From NCBI GenBank assembly GCA_031548005.1, contig JAVBRK010000016.1, positions 1 to 34,383 on the forward strand: a stretch of 34,383 nucleotides of DNA, written 5' to 3'. Position 1 is the first letter of the stretch. Every line of letters starts with the position of its first letter. This DNA is from BNXB01 sp031548005. Lineage in GTDB: Bacteria; Bacteroidota; Bacteroidia; Bacteroidales; Azobacteroidaceae. This document shows positions 7,740-15,840 of this stretch, in pieces. The notes under the pieces were generated by a model that was given only the letters and a program-made list of their open reading frames with translations, was not told where the DNA came from and made no database searches. Made by a program: the position numbers and the translations under genes.

Positions 7740-8819
7740 TCACGCTTTGATTTTCTTTAATGCTTCCAGTACCTCATCGGGCGCCGGTACGATTCCTCCG
7801 AGACGTCCGAAATGCTCCACGGGAATTTGGCATTCTACTGCTAACTTCACATCTTCCACCATCTGTCCGGCATTTAATTCGACAGTCAGAATACCTTTTA
7901 CTTTGCCTGTATAAGAATTTAGCTGTTTGGATGGAAACGGCCAGAGGGTGATCGGGCGGAAAAGGCCGACTTTTATTCCTTCTTCACGGGCCAGTTCTAT
8001 TGTTTTCTGGCTGATGCGTGCGGCCGATCCGAATGCAACGATCAGATAATCGGCGTCATCACACATGATTTCCTCGTATAGGATTTCGTTTTCTTCGATT
8101 TTTTTGTATTTCGCCTGGAAACGCAGGTTGTTTTTTTCCATGATGGAAGAATCCAGTTCGAGGGATGTGATGATATTGGGCTTACGGTCTTTCGTCTTGC
8201 CTAAAGTAGCCCAGGGTTGCTCCCTGCGGATCTCCTCTTCTGTTTTCCGGGGACGTTGGGGTGGCAATACGACCTTCTCCATCATTTGTCCGATAACACC
8301 ATCGGTCAGCATCATCACCGGGTTGTTGTATTTAAACGCCAGGTCGAATCCCAATGCGACATGGTCGGCCATTTCCTGTACCGATGCCGGCGCCAGGGTA
8401 ATCAAGCGGTAGTCGCCATGTCCTCCTCCTTTTACTGTTTGGAAGTAATCGGCCTGGCTGGGCTGAATGGTGCCTAATCCCGGTCCTCCACGCATAACAT
8501 TCACAATCAATCCCGGAAGTTCTGCTCCTGCCATGTACGAAATACCTTCCTGCTTGAGGCTGATACCCGGACTGGAAGAGGAGGTCATGACTCGCTTTCC
8601 GCAGCCAGCTCCACCATAAACCATGTTAATGGCTGCGACCTCACTTTCTGCCTGAAGTACGACCATTCCTGTCGTATCCCAGGGTTTCTCGTCCATCAAT
8701 GTTTCCATTATTTCCGATTGGGGGGTGATCGGGTACCCAAAATATCCATCAGCTCCGTAGCGTATTGCAGCATGGGCAATCGCTTCGTTTCCTTTCATCA
8801 ATTTGATTTCTTCTGCCAT
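7740..8819 (-). CDS. vorB: 2-oxoacid:ferredoxin oxidoreductase, alpha subunit (VorB/KorA type)
   Basis: The 359-residue alpha subunit begins EIKLMKGNEAIAHAAIRYGA and contains the conserved YPITPQSEIME at residues 29-39, which contacts TPP and substrate in this family. The phrases SSSSPGISLKQEG and GGPGLGTIQPSQADY are also diagnostic. Bacteroidales homologues of this length are commonly named 3-methyl-2-oxobutanoate dehydrogenase subunit VorB, while pathway databases often call them korA (2-oxoglutarate). I use vorB as the common label but cannot choose the substrate from sequence. It lies 6 bp after the ferredoxin-like subunit and 16 bp before the beta subunit, so the complex is clearly encoded as a unit. 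Confidence 0.93.
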   Translation of the reverse strand: MAEEIKLMKGNEAIAHAAIRYGADGYFGYPITPQSEIMETLMDEKPWDTTGMVVLQAESEVAAINMVYGGAGCGKRVMTSSSSPGISLKQEGISYMAGAELPGLIVNVMRGGPGLGTIQPSQADYFQTVKGGGHGDYRLITLAPASVQEMADHVALGFDLAFKYNNPVMMLTDGVIGQMMEKVVLPPQRPRKTEEEIRREQPWATLGKTKDRKPNIITSLELDSSIMEKNNLRFQAKYKKIEENEILYEEIMCDDADYLIVAFGSAARISQKTIELAREEGIKVGLFRPITLWPFPSKQLNSYTGKVKGILTVELNAGQMVEDVKLAVECQIPVEHFGRLGGIVPAPDEVLEALKKIKA

Positions 8820-8825
8820 AGCCTG

Positions 8826-9050
8826 TTAGATTTTTACCTTGTAAATAGTGATACAACCATCGGGACAAACATATCCGCAACTGGCGCATCCGATACAATT
8901 GTCGGGATTTTTCATGTGGGAGTAGTGGTATCCTTTATTATTGACCTCTTTCCCGAGTTCAAGAACGTCTGCGGGACACGCAACCACACAAAGATCGCAT
9001 CCTTTACATCTTTCAGTATCGACAACTATTGTTCCTTTTACTTTTGCCAT
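8826..9050 (-). CDS. 2-oxoacid:ferredoxin oxidoreductase, delta subunit (2[4Fe-4S] ferredoxin-like)
   Basis: The 74-residue protein holds two four-cysteine iron-sulfur motifs: Cys15-18-21-25 in CKGCDLCVVACP and Cys52-55-58-62 in CIGCASCGYVCP. This is the usual delta subunit of KOR/VOR complexes, carrying electrons from the TPP subunit to external ferredoxin. A further cysteine at 66 follows the second motif. It is the first gene of the minus-strand run and lies about 85 bp downstream of the TAnnTTTG element at 9136-9143. Confidence 0.94.
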   Translation of the reverse strand: MAKVKGTIVVDTERCKGCDLCVVACPADVLELGKEVNNKGYHYSHMKNPDNCIGCASCGYVCPDGCITIYKVKI

Positions 9051-9135
9051 AGTATATGATTTAGTGAAGCCTTAACCTCTTGCCCGTGCAGTCGGCGCCT
9101 GGCATAGATCTGATTCCGGTCACGAAATTGATCGA

Positions 9136-9143
9136 CAAAGTTA
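9136..9143 (-). promoter_or_regulatory. -7 promoter element of the 2-oxoacid oxidoreductase run
   Basis: TAACTTTG on the minus strand matches TAnnTTTG. Transcription would start near 9129, giving an untranslated leader of about 80 bases before the ATG at 9050. The leader is more GC-rich than nearby spacers, but I recognise no riboswitch in it. No exact -33 TTTG is seen. Confidence 0.55.
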
Positions 9144-9213
9144 CAACTTATTTTGAGGAAAAAAGGTTAAAGAGTCTTATTTTTAAATGGAGGAAAATAC
9201 TTCCGGCTCTGTA

Positions 9214-10284
9214 TTAAAGATCTGGGTACTGCTTGCGCAGTTTTTTCAGTTGTTTATCTAAGTTCCCCTGCGGATCGTTTGTTTTTTTGATTCCTTCCTC
9301 CAGTGCGGCAATGGCTTTTTTATATTCACCCAGCCGGTTCAGGAAGTCGGCCTGGTATAGATAAAGGGAGTCCATTGTAGGAAGTAAGGCGATGGCTTTA
9401 TTAATGTAAGCAAGCGCTTTTTCCCAATTCTGTATCTGGGAGCAGAAGTTCGATGCCATGAGCATCACCACGTAACTGTCTGGTTTCAAAAGCAGATATT
9501 CGTCTACTTTTTCGATGGCTTTTGTCAGGTTTCCGTTTTTTTCATAAGCATAAATAAGGTCCATCAGGTCGTTGGTATCGGTACTCCCTAAGGATTGTGC
9601 AAACTCGAAAGCTTCAATTGCCCGTTCGGTTTCGTTGATGTCTTTGTACGCATTTCCTAATCTGCTCCAGGTTTCCGGGTCGAGCGGTTTTAACTTTTGT
9701 ATTTTAGATGCAGCATCAACCGCGCTTTCTTTGTCTTCTAATGCAATATAATTCTGAAGTAGGAGCCAGAAAAAATCGATATCCTCTCCAATCAGGTCGA
9801 CTGCTTCTTTTAAGACATCGATGGAGGCATCGAACAGGTCTACTTCGTGCAATGCTTCGGCCATAGCCTGATAAACAACCGAGCGGTTTTCGGGATCACC
9901 GGTGTATTTTTTTTTCAGTTTACGAAAGAAGAGAAAGGCGTCTTCTTCCATTCCCAGGTGAAGTAAAGCGCTGAGTTTGTGTCCGTCCGGCCATACCTGG
10001 GGCGTATTTTTGAATCGCTCGGAATAGATCAGTAAATCGTTCCACATTTCATAATCATTGAGAAGAAGCAGGACTTCATAAATCAGTTCTTCGTTTTCAG
10101 GATAAAGCCTGAAAGCATATTCAATGCTCTGCCTCGCTTTGTCGATCAGATCGTCGGAAATGTAAATATCAATGATGTCACAAAGTTCATCTACTTCGTA
10201 ATACCCTGGATTTAAACCCTTGTTTAAGGCTTCATCCCAGGCGTTGAAATAATCCGGAGTGTCGTTTTCCTGTTCTTCAGACAT
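9214..10284 (-). CDS. Tetratricopeptide repeat protein
   Basis: The 356-residue protein has no signal peptide or membrane segment and is strongly acidic near its N-terminus, so it is probably cytoplasmic. Helical TPR units fill most of it. The clearest are LDPETWSRLGNAYKDINETE at about residues 206-225, then DLMDLIYAYEKNGNLTKAIE, LLLKPDSYVVMLMASNFCSQ, and SLYLYQADFLNRLGEYKKAI near the C-terminus. TPR proteins act as scaffolds for protein complexes, and the partner is not evident. It starts 3 bp after the stop of glnS and so is probably expressed from the glnS promoter. The region from 9144 to 9213 shows no convincing terminator. Confidence 0.85.
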   Translation of the reverse strand: MSEEQENDTPDYFNAWDEALNKGLNPGYYEVDELCDIIDIYISDDLIDKARQSIEYAFRLYPENEELIYEVLLLLNDYEMWNDLLIYSERFKNTPQVWPDGHKLSALLHLGMEEDAFLFFRKLKKKYTGDPENRSVVYQAMAEALHEVDLFDASIDVLKEAVDLIGEDIDFFWLLLQNYIALEDKESAVDAASKIQKLKPLDPETWSRLGNAYKDINETERAIEAFEFAQSLGSTDTNDLMDLIYAYEKNGNLTKAIEKVDEYLLLKPDSYVVMLMASNFCSQIQNWEKALAYINKAIALLPTMDSLYLYQADFLNRLGEYKKAIAALEEGIKKTNDPQGNLDKQLKKLRKQYPDL

Positions 10285-10287
10285 GAT

Positions 10288-12003
10288 TTATTTATTAGCA
10301 ATCTTGCTCCAGGAGTCTTTCAACGGGACAGTCCGGTTAAAAACCAGATTTTCCGGAGTGGAATCCGGGTCTACGTTGAAATATCCCAGGCGTTGAAACT
10401 GAAAATTCTCCAGTGTTCCGGCGCCTTTTAATTCCATTTCTACACGGCAATTCCGGAGAACTTTGAGTGAGTCCGGATTCAGCAGCTCGCGGAAATCCTT
10501 GTCTTTTTCTTCTCCCGGGTTTTCCACCATAAACAGGCGGTCGTACAGCCGTACTTCGGCCGGTATGCTGTGTTCAATGGATACCCAATGTAAAGTACCC
10601 TTGACTTTCCGGTCGCTCTCGGGCATTCCGCTGCGGGTGGCCGGATCGTATTCGGCGTAGATTTCAATGACCTGGCCGTCTTCGTTCTTTTTACAACCGG
10701 TGCATTTTATGATGTAGGCATTTTTTAACCGGACTTCCTGTCCGGGAGTCATGCGGAAATATTTTTTTGGAGCGTCTTCCATAAAATCTTCCTGCTCGAT
10801 GTACAACTCCCGGGAAAATGCAATCTGATGGCTGCCCATGCCGGCATCTTCCGGATTATTTACGGCCTCCATCATTTCTACTTTTCCTTCCGGATAATTG
10901 GTCAGGATGAGTTTAACAGGATCGAGTACGGCCGAAACGCGCTTGGCTTTGGCGTTCAGATCTTCCCGGATGGAGTGTTCCAACAGGGCGACGTCGATGG
11001 TTCCGTCGTATTTGGTATACCCGATCCGATCAATGAAATTGTGTATGGCGGCTGGAGTATAGCCCCGGCGGCGGTATCCGCAGATGGTCGGCATCCGGGG
11101 ATCGTCCCAGCCGCTTACGAACCCTTCCTGTACTAATTGCAGCAGTTTACGCTTGCTCATAACAGTATAGGTCAGACCCAGCCGGTTGAATTCATATTGG
11201 CGCGGACGGTAATCTCCATCTTCAGGACGCTCTGTTTTCAGTTCATCGATGAACCAGTCGTACAGCGGGCGGTGTACCACAAACTCAAGTGTACAGATGG
11301 AGTGGGTAACTCCTTCGAAATAATCACTCTCCCCGTGGGCAAAGTCATACATCGGATAAGCTTTCCATTGAGTTCCGGTCCGGTGATGCGGATGATGAAT
11401 TACCCGGTAGATGATCGGATCGCGGAAGTGCATATTGGATGAGGCCATATCGATTTTAGCCCGCAATACCATGGCTCCTTCTGTAATTTCGCCGGTATTC
11501 ATTTTTTGGAAAAGGGCTAAGCTCTCTTCTACCGGCCGGTTGCGATAAGGGCTTTCTTTACCGGCTTCGGTGGGAGTTCCTTTTTGCCGGGCGATTTCTT
11601 CTGCCGGTTGTTCGTCGATATAGGCTTTTCCGTTTTTGATCAGTTGTATGGCAAAGTCCCAGAGTTGTTGGAAATAATCGGATGCATAATATACATTGCC
11701 CCACTGATAACCGAGCCATTGGATATCTTCCATGATCGAGTCGACATATTCCACGTCTTCTTTCACCGGGTTGGTATCGTCGAAACGCAGGTTGCAAACG
11801 CCTCCGTATTTTTGAGCGATTCCGAAGTCCATGCAAATCGCTTTAGCATGTCCGATGTGCAGGTAGCCGTTGGGTTCCGGCGGGAAACGTGTTTGGATTT
11901 TTCCGTTATTTTTGCTTTCAGACAAGTCTTTTTCTACGATTACCTCGATGAAATTCAGGCTTTTCTTCGCCTCTTCATTCGGTTGATTATTTCCTTCTGT
12001 CAT
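10288..12003 (-). CDS. glnS: Glutamine--tRNA ligase
   Basis: The 571-residue class I aminoacyl-tRNA synthetase charges tRNA(Gln) with glutamine. The ATP-binding signature PPEPNGYLHIGH lies at residues 41-52 with the HIGH box at 49-52. The KMSKS-like loop reads VMSKRK, residues 281-286. TRFPPEPNGY and NLRFDDTNPVKEDVEYV are diagnostic of GlnRS rather than GluRS. The C-terminal part, from about residue 340, is the beta-barrel anticodon-binding domain, which contains KCTGCKKNEDGQVIEIYAEY. Length matches bacterial GlnRS at about 555-580. Having glnS implies direct glutaminylation. It shares a transcript with the downstream TPR gene. Confidence 0.97.
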   Translation of the reverse strand: MTEGNNQPNEEAKKSLNFIEVIVEKDLSESKNNGKIQTRFPPEPNGYLHIGHAKAICMDFGIAQKYGGVCNLRFDDTNPVKEDVEYVDSIMEDIQWLGYQWGNVYYASDYFQQLWDFAIQLIKNGKAYIDEQPAEEIARQKGTPTEAGKESPYRNRPVEESLALFQKMNTGEITEGAMVLRAKIDMASSNMHFRDPIIYRVIHHPHHRTGTQWKAYPMYDFAHGESDYFEGVTHSICTLEFVVHRPLYDWFIDELKTERPEDGDYRPRQYEFNRLGLTYTVMSKRKLLQLVQEGFVSGWDDPRMPTICGYRRRGYTPAAIHNFIDRIGYTKYDGTIDVALLEHSIREDLNAKAKRVSAVLDPVKLILTNYPEGKVEMMEAVNNPEDAGMGSHQIAFSRELYIEQEDFMEDAPKKYFRMTPGQEVRLKNAYIIKCTGCKKNEDGQVIEIYAEYDPATRSGMPESDRKVKGTLHWVSIEHSIPAEVRLYDRLFMVENPGEEKDKDFRELLNPDSLKVLRNCRVEMELKGAGTLENFQFQRLGYFNVDPDSTPENLVFNRTVPLKDSWSKIANK

Positions 12004-12036
12004 AACGTAATTTGTAACTTAAAAACAAATGAGGTG

Positions 12037-12044
12037 CAAAGGTA
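12037..12044 (-). promoter_or_regulatory. -7 promoter element of glnS
   Basis: TACCTTTG on the minus strand matches TAnnTTTG. The transcript would start near 12030, leaving a leader of about 27 bases before the glnS ATG at 12003. It lies next to the terminator of the upstream beta-barrel gene. Confidence 0.65.
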
Positions 12045-12066
12045 ATGAATGTTTTGAAAAAGGGAA

Positions 12067-12102
12067 TAAAAAAAAGGTGGAAAACATAGTTCTCCACCTT
12101 TT
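12067..12102 (-). terminator. Rho-independent terminator of the beta-barrel gene
   Basis: On the minus strand AAAAGGTGG (12102-12094) pairs with CCACCTTTT (12080-12072) around a 13-base loop, followed by further T residues so that the run of eight T spans 12075-12068. It lies 44 bp after the stop codon at 12146 and separates that gene from glnS. Confidence 0.85.
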
Positions 12103-12145
12103 GAGTATTTCGTTGGATTAAATCAAACGTTTTTAGTTCCAGGCA

Positions 12146-12742
12146 TTAGAAGAAGAATCCTAATGAAAACATCACGTTGTTCGATTTAATATTGGTGTCG
12201 TCGTAGTTTGAAGTGTTCAGCATCCCGAACTGGTCGCTGATAGTCAATGAAAAACGGCTGATTTCCACTCCGATACCGATACCTACCCCTAAATCGAATC
12301 TTTTCATGGCTGCATCTTCATCTCCGATTTTATCAAAAAGATCCACACCTTCAATATCTCCGCTCAAAGCATAAGACAGGTAAGGGCCCGCCAAAGCGAA
12401 TAACTTAAGATGCTCCAATCCGAATGAATATTTCAGGTTGATGGGAAGTTGCAATTGATTAAATGTAATACTGGCGTCTGCTGTCCGAATATCTTCTAAA
12501 GAAGTGACTTCTGTTGACGAATTAGCCTGCATGTAGAGCAATTCAGGTTGGATGGCGAATCCGGAAGTTCCGAAAGCATGTTCCAACATTAGACCTCCAT
12601 GGAATCCCCAGCCTAATTTCTCTCCCTCGATATCTCCGGTCAGTTTCGACATATTAGCTCCGGCTTTAACACCCCAGCGGGTTTGTGCATTCACGGCTGT
12701 AACCAGTACAAGACTTAAACAAATTAATAAAATCTTTTTCAT
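12146..12742 (-). CDS. Outer-membrane beta-barrel protein (porin family)
   Basis: The 198-residue protein has a signal peptide MKKILLICLSLVLVTAVNAQ with cleavage after Ala19 or Gln20. The mature protein begins TRWGVKAGANMSKLTGD and is made of short amphipathic strands such as HGGLMLEHAFGTSGFAIQPE and GVGIGIGVEISRFSLTISDQ, ending in MFSLGFFF with the terminal phenylalanine expected for BAM recognition. It fits the small eight-stranded beta-barrel families (OMP_b-brl type) abundant in Bacteroidetes. Function is not known from sequence. It is a monocistronic unit with its own promoter and terminator, divergent from the M3 peptidase gene. Confidence 0.85.
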   Translation of the reverse strand: MKKILLICLSLVLVTAVNAQTRWGVKAGANMSKLTGDIEGEKLGWGFHGGLMLEHAFGTSGFAIQPELLYMQANSSTEVTSLEDIRTADASITFNQLQLPINLKYSFGLEHLKLFALAGPYLSYALSGDIEGVDLFDKIGDEDAAMKRFDLGVGIGIGVEISRFSLTISDQFGMLNTSNYDDTNIKSNNVMFSLGFFF

Positions 12743-12813
12743 TCTTTCAATTAGATTAGTTTTGCCTACTCTTAAGATTTTTGGCGTCCTCTTTTTTTAG
12801 TTAAAATAAAGCG

Positions 12814-12821
12814 CAAAGATA
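12814..12821 (-). promoter_or_regulatory. -7 promoter element of the beta-barrel gene
   Basis: TATCTTTG on the minus strand matches TAnnTTTG, giving a leader of about 65 bases before the ATG at 12742. The remaining spacer up to 12900 is very AT-rich and is shared with the divergent peptidase promoter. Confidence 0.6.
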
Positions 12822-12900
12822 TACAGATAATTTAATACGAAAAGCAGAATCGAAAAAATATTTTACATTTTATTTTTTAATTCGTTATATAAATAATACT

Positions 12901-12908
12901 TACCTTTG
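12901..12908 (+). promoter_or_regulatory. -7 promoter element of the M3 peptidase gene
   Basis: TACCTTTG matches TAnnTTTG, with the transcript start expected near 12915 and a leader of about 40 bases before the ATG at 12955. Confidence 0.6.
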
Positions 12909-12954
12909 CCATCAGTTAACAGATCCGTTATTTTCAGTAAAATTAAAGTAGAGT

Positions 12955-15099
12955 ATGAATCGATTTTTATTTGCAACAATGATTGCCGGAATTATTTTAT
13001 CTTCGTGTTCTCCCAAAAAGAGAAATCAGGAATCCAACGCGGGAGCGAATCCCTTTTTTTCTGAGTGTACCACTCCCTATGGCGTTCCCCCTTTCGATAA
13101 CATTAAAACAGAGCATTACAAGCCGGCTTTCGATCAGGGTTTGGCCGATCATAAGAAAGAGATTGAAGCGATTGTAAACAATCAGGAAAAGCCCACATTC
13201 GAAAATACCATTCTGGCGTTGGATAACTCCGGATTATTGCTGGGCCGGGTATCCAAAGTATTCTTTAACTTAGTTTCGGCTGATGGAACCGAGGAAATGC
13301 ACCAGATCGAGGAAGAATATGCTCCCATTCTGACCAAGCATGAGGATGAGATTTGTATGAACGAAAAGTTATTTACACGGGTAAAAGCCGTGTATGACGA
13401 ACGGGCGAACCTGGGTCTGGGAACCGAAGAGAATCGTTTGATTGAAAAATATTACAGGAATTTTGTACGCGGAGGGACCAGCCTTTCGTCCGAAGATAAA
13501 GCCAGAGTAATGAAACTCAATGAGGAAATTGTGGGGCTAACCACCAAATTTGCTAAGAATCTTTTGTCGGAGAACAACCGCTTCCAGTTGGTCGTTACCG
13601 ATGAAAAAGAGTTGGCCGGATTGCCTGAATCCAGCGTCAGCGCTGCTGCTGCATCGGCTAAGGATAAAGGAAAAGAAGGATCGTGGATCTTTACATTAGA
13701 TAAACCCAGTTGGATTCCGTTCATGCAATTTGCCGATAACCGGACACTCCGGGAAAAGATGTATAAAGCGTACATTAATAAAGGAAACAATAACGACGAT
13801 CTGGACAATAAGGTTATATTGGAGAAAATTGTTCAGCTTCGTGCTGAAAAAGCCCGGATTATGGGATACAAGAACTGGGCGGAGTTCATTATCAGTGATA
13901 ATATGGCCAAAACACCCGAAGCGGCCAATGCTTTAATCGGACAGGTAGCGGGGGCTACTATTCCTTACGTAAAAAAAGAAGCGACTGAGCTGCAAAAGAT
14001 CATCAATCAGTCGAGAGCCGGATTCAAACTCGAGCCGTGGGACTGGTGGTACTACACCGAAAAACTGAGAAAAGAACGTTACAGCTTAGACGAGGCTGCT
14101 TTACGTCCGTATTTCAGTCTTGAAAGCACACAAGAAGGCATGTTTCAGCTTTGTAATAAGCTCTGGGATCTGCAATTCGAAAAACTGACCGGTCTTCCGG
14201 TTTACAATCAGGAAGCCATTACTTATGCCGTAAAAGATGGCGACGGCTCTTTGCTGGGAATCATGTATTTCGATTTTCATCCGCGTGCAACGAAACGGGG
14301 AGGCGCCTGGATGGATAATATCCGGGAGGAATGCTATGTTGATGGTAAACGCCAGGTACCCGTTATTGTCAATATTTGTAATTTTACCCGTCCTGTGGGA
14401 GATACTCCGGCTCTGCTCAGCATCGACGAAGCGGAAACCATGTTTCACGAGTTCGGTCATGCTTTACACGGATTACTCACCCAATGTAAATACCGGGGAA
14501 CTTCGGGTACCAGCGTGCCTTCTGATTTTGTGGAATTGCCTTCCCAGATCATGGAAAACTGGGTTTTAGAGCCGGAAATGCTGAAATTGTATGCAAAGCA
14601 TTACCAGACAGGGGAGATCATTCCGGACAGCCTCGTTCAAAAAATCCAGGCTACCAGAGCATTTAATCAGGGATTCATCACGATGGAACTGATCGCATCT
14701 TCGGCCTTGGATATGGATTGGCATATGGTTTCGGGAAGTGAAAAAAGAGAGGCTGTATCGTTTGAAAAAGAATCCATGAAAAAACTGGGGCTAACGAAGG
14801 AAATAGAACCTCGTTACAGCAGTTGGTATTTTAATCATATTTTCGGAAGTGATCCGGGTTATTCGGCTGGTTACTATGCTTATACCTGGTCGGCTGTACT
14901 GGATGCCGATGCCTATCAGGCGTTTGTCGAATCGAAGAATATTTTTGATAAAGGAGTTGCTGCAAAATTTAGAAAATACGTATTAGAAAAAGGGGACTCG
15001 GACGATCCTGCCAAACTGTACCGGGAATTCCGTGGAAAAAATGCGCTGCCCGACGCTTACTTGAAACGCAAGGGGTTTGTGCATTCAGAAGCACAATAA
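12955..15099 (+). CDS. dcp: M3 family metallopeptidase, peptidyl-dipeptidase Dcp type, lipoprotein
   Basis: This zinc peptidase probably removes dipeptides from the C-termini of small peptides. The 714 residues begin with a lipoprotein signal peptide ending LSSC (Cys18 lipidated), so the enzyme is anchored in an envelope membrane and not cytoplasmic like E. coli Dcp. The catalytic domain carries HEFGH at residues 498-502 (zinc ligands His498 and His502, catalytic Glu499), with the third ligand Glu527 in FVELPSQIMEN, as in the Dcp/oligopeptidase A group. GSDPGYSAGYYAYTWSAVLD near the C-terminus is a family substrate-binding segment. The gene has its own promoter. Dcp is inferred over OpdA from overall length and motif context. 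The exact specificity is not shown. Confidence 0.92.
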   Translation: MNRFLFATMIAGIILSSCSPKKRNQESNAGANPFFSECTTPYGVPPFDNIKTEHYKPAFDQGLADHKKEIEAIVNNQEKPTFENTILALDNSGLLLGRVSKVFFNLVSADGTEEMHQIEEEYAPILTKHEDEICMNEKLFTRVKAVYDERANLGLGTEENRLIEKYYRNFVRGGTSLSSEDKARVMKLNEEIVGLTTKFAKNLLSENNRFQLVVTDEKELAGLPESSVSAAAASAKDKGKEGSWIFTLDKPSWIPFMQFADNRTLREKMYKAYINKGNNNDDLDNKVILEKIVQLRAEKARIMGYKNWAEFIISDNMAKTPEAANALIGQVAGATIPYVKKEATELQKIINQSRAGFKLEPWDWWYYTEKLRKERYSLDEAALRPYFSLESTQEGMFQLCNKLWDLQFEKLTGLPVYNQEAITYAVKDGDGSLLGIMYFDFHPRATKRGGAWMDNIREECYVDGKRQVPVIVNICNFTRPVGDTPALLSIDEAETMFHEFGHALHGLLTQCKYRGTSGTSVPSDFVELPSQIMENWVLEPEMLKLYAKHYQTGEIIPDSLVQKIQATRAFNQGFITMELIASSALDMDWHMVSGSEKREAVSFEKESMKKLGLTKEIEPRYSSWYFNHIFGSDPGYSAGYYAYTWSAVLDADAYQAFVESKNIFDKGVAAKFRKYVLEKGDSDDPAKLYREFRGKNALPDAYLKRKGFVHSEAQ

Positions 15100-15305
15100 T
15101 TCCGACTCGAGATTCGTACCCGGGAATGATAAAGATAGAGCATTTTTTGATATAAAATAAACAAATATTAATTTAAATTGTTTTCAGAATAGATATCACT
15201 AAGACGTTTGGAATCGGAGTAAATAAGAATTGTTTGCATTTCAATTTACGATGTTTCCAGAAGTGAAAAATTCCGAATAGTTTATTAATAAAAAACTTAA
15301 AGATT

Positions 15306-15734
15306 ATGATTAAAAAATTCTTATTTCCGGCGAATAAATACAATACGATAACTTCGGTTGCCTTACTGATTCTCCGCATCGCTTTTGCAGGGATGTTGAT
15401 AACTCATGGATGGGGTAAATTGACCAACTTTGAAGCTACAGCCCAGGGCTTTTCTGAAATGGGAGGCGCTCCTGCTGCGGCTTTAGTGGTGTTTGCCGAG
15501 TTTTTTTGTGCTTTGGGTGTTGTGGTCGGTTTGCTCTACAGGCTCGCTCTGATCCCTATGATTATCAATATGTCTGTTGCATTTTTTGTAGCCCACCAGG
15601 CTAAGTTGGTAGGAGAGGGTAACGGAGAAATGGCATTCCTTTATCTGGTAGTTTTTGTAGTCCTGATATTAACGGGTCCCGGAAAATATGCATTGGATAA
15701 TTTTTTCAGCTCACGTCCCGGATCGGGAAAATGA
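15306..15734 (+). CDS. DoxX family membrane protein
   Basis: The 142-residue protein has four predicted transmembrane segments: about residues 15-37 (TSVALLILRIAFAGMLITHG), 58-76, 80-95 and 105-125. The sequence LILRIAFAGMLITHGWGKL followed by an amphipathic stretch with GFSEMG and FAEFFCALGVVVGL is typical of the DoxX family (PF07681). Members are inner-membrane proteins of mostly unknown role, some linked to redox or oxidative-stress systems. The 206-bp spacer upstream has no exact TAnnTTTG and no clear terminator for the peptidase gene, so the transcript boundary is unresolved. It is followed by a strong bidirectional terminator. Confidence 0.88.
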   Translation: MIKKFLFPANKYNTITSVALLILRIAFAGMLITHGWGKLTNFEATAQGFSEMGGAPAAALVVFAEFFCALGVVVGLLYRLALIPMIINMSVAFFVAHQAKLVGEGNGEMAFLYLVVFVVLILTGPGKYALDNFFSSRPGSGK

Positions 15735-15756
15735 TAATTATCTGTCACAAGTATAC

Positions 15757-15788
15757 AAAAAAACCTGCAGTCAAATGCAGGTTTTTTT
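15757..15788. terminator. Bidirectional terminator between doxX and the AraC gene
   Basis: AAAAAAACCTGCA (15757-15769) pairs perfectly with 15776-15788 around a 6-base loop. Seven T follow the GC core on both strands, so it can end both the doxX transcript and the convergent AraC gene transcript, whose stop codon is at 15841. Confidence 0.92.
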
Positions 15789-15840
15789 ATTACCGGAGAT
15801 AGAGCCCCATCCCTAATCACTTTCCCGATGGCTGTATGAG

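Noticed and set aside
7199..7750. Long open frame of 183 codons opposite the beta-subunit gene
   Set aside because: It is antisense to a clear conserved gene, has no family-like sequence, and is explained by codon bias of the true gene. The same applies to other long overlapping frames, such as 18857-19453 and 29179-29721.
9051..9130. Riboswitch in the leader of the oxidoreductase run
   Set aside because: The leader is about 80 bases and somewhat GC-rich, but I see no consensus of a known class (TPP, cobalamin, SAM) and no expression platform.
15098..15123. Terminator after the M3 peptidase gene
   Set aside because: ATTCC and GGAAT can pair over only about 5 bp with a long loop and no T-run follows.
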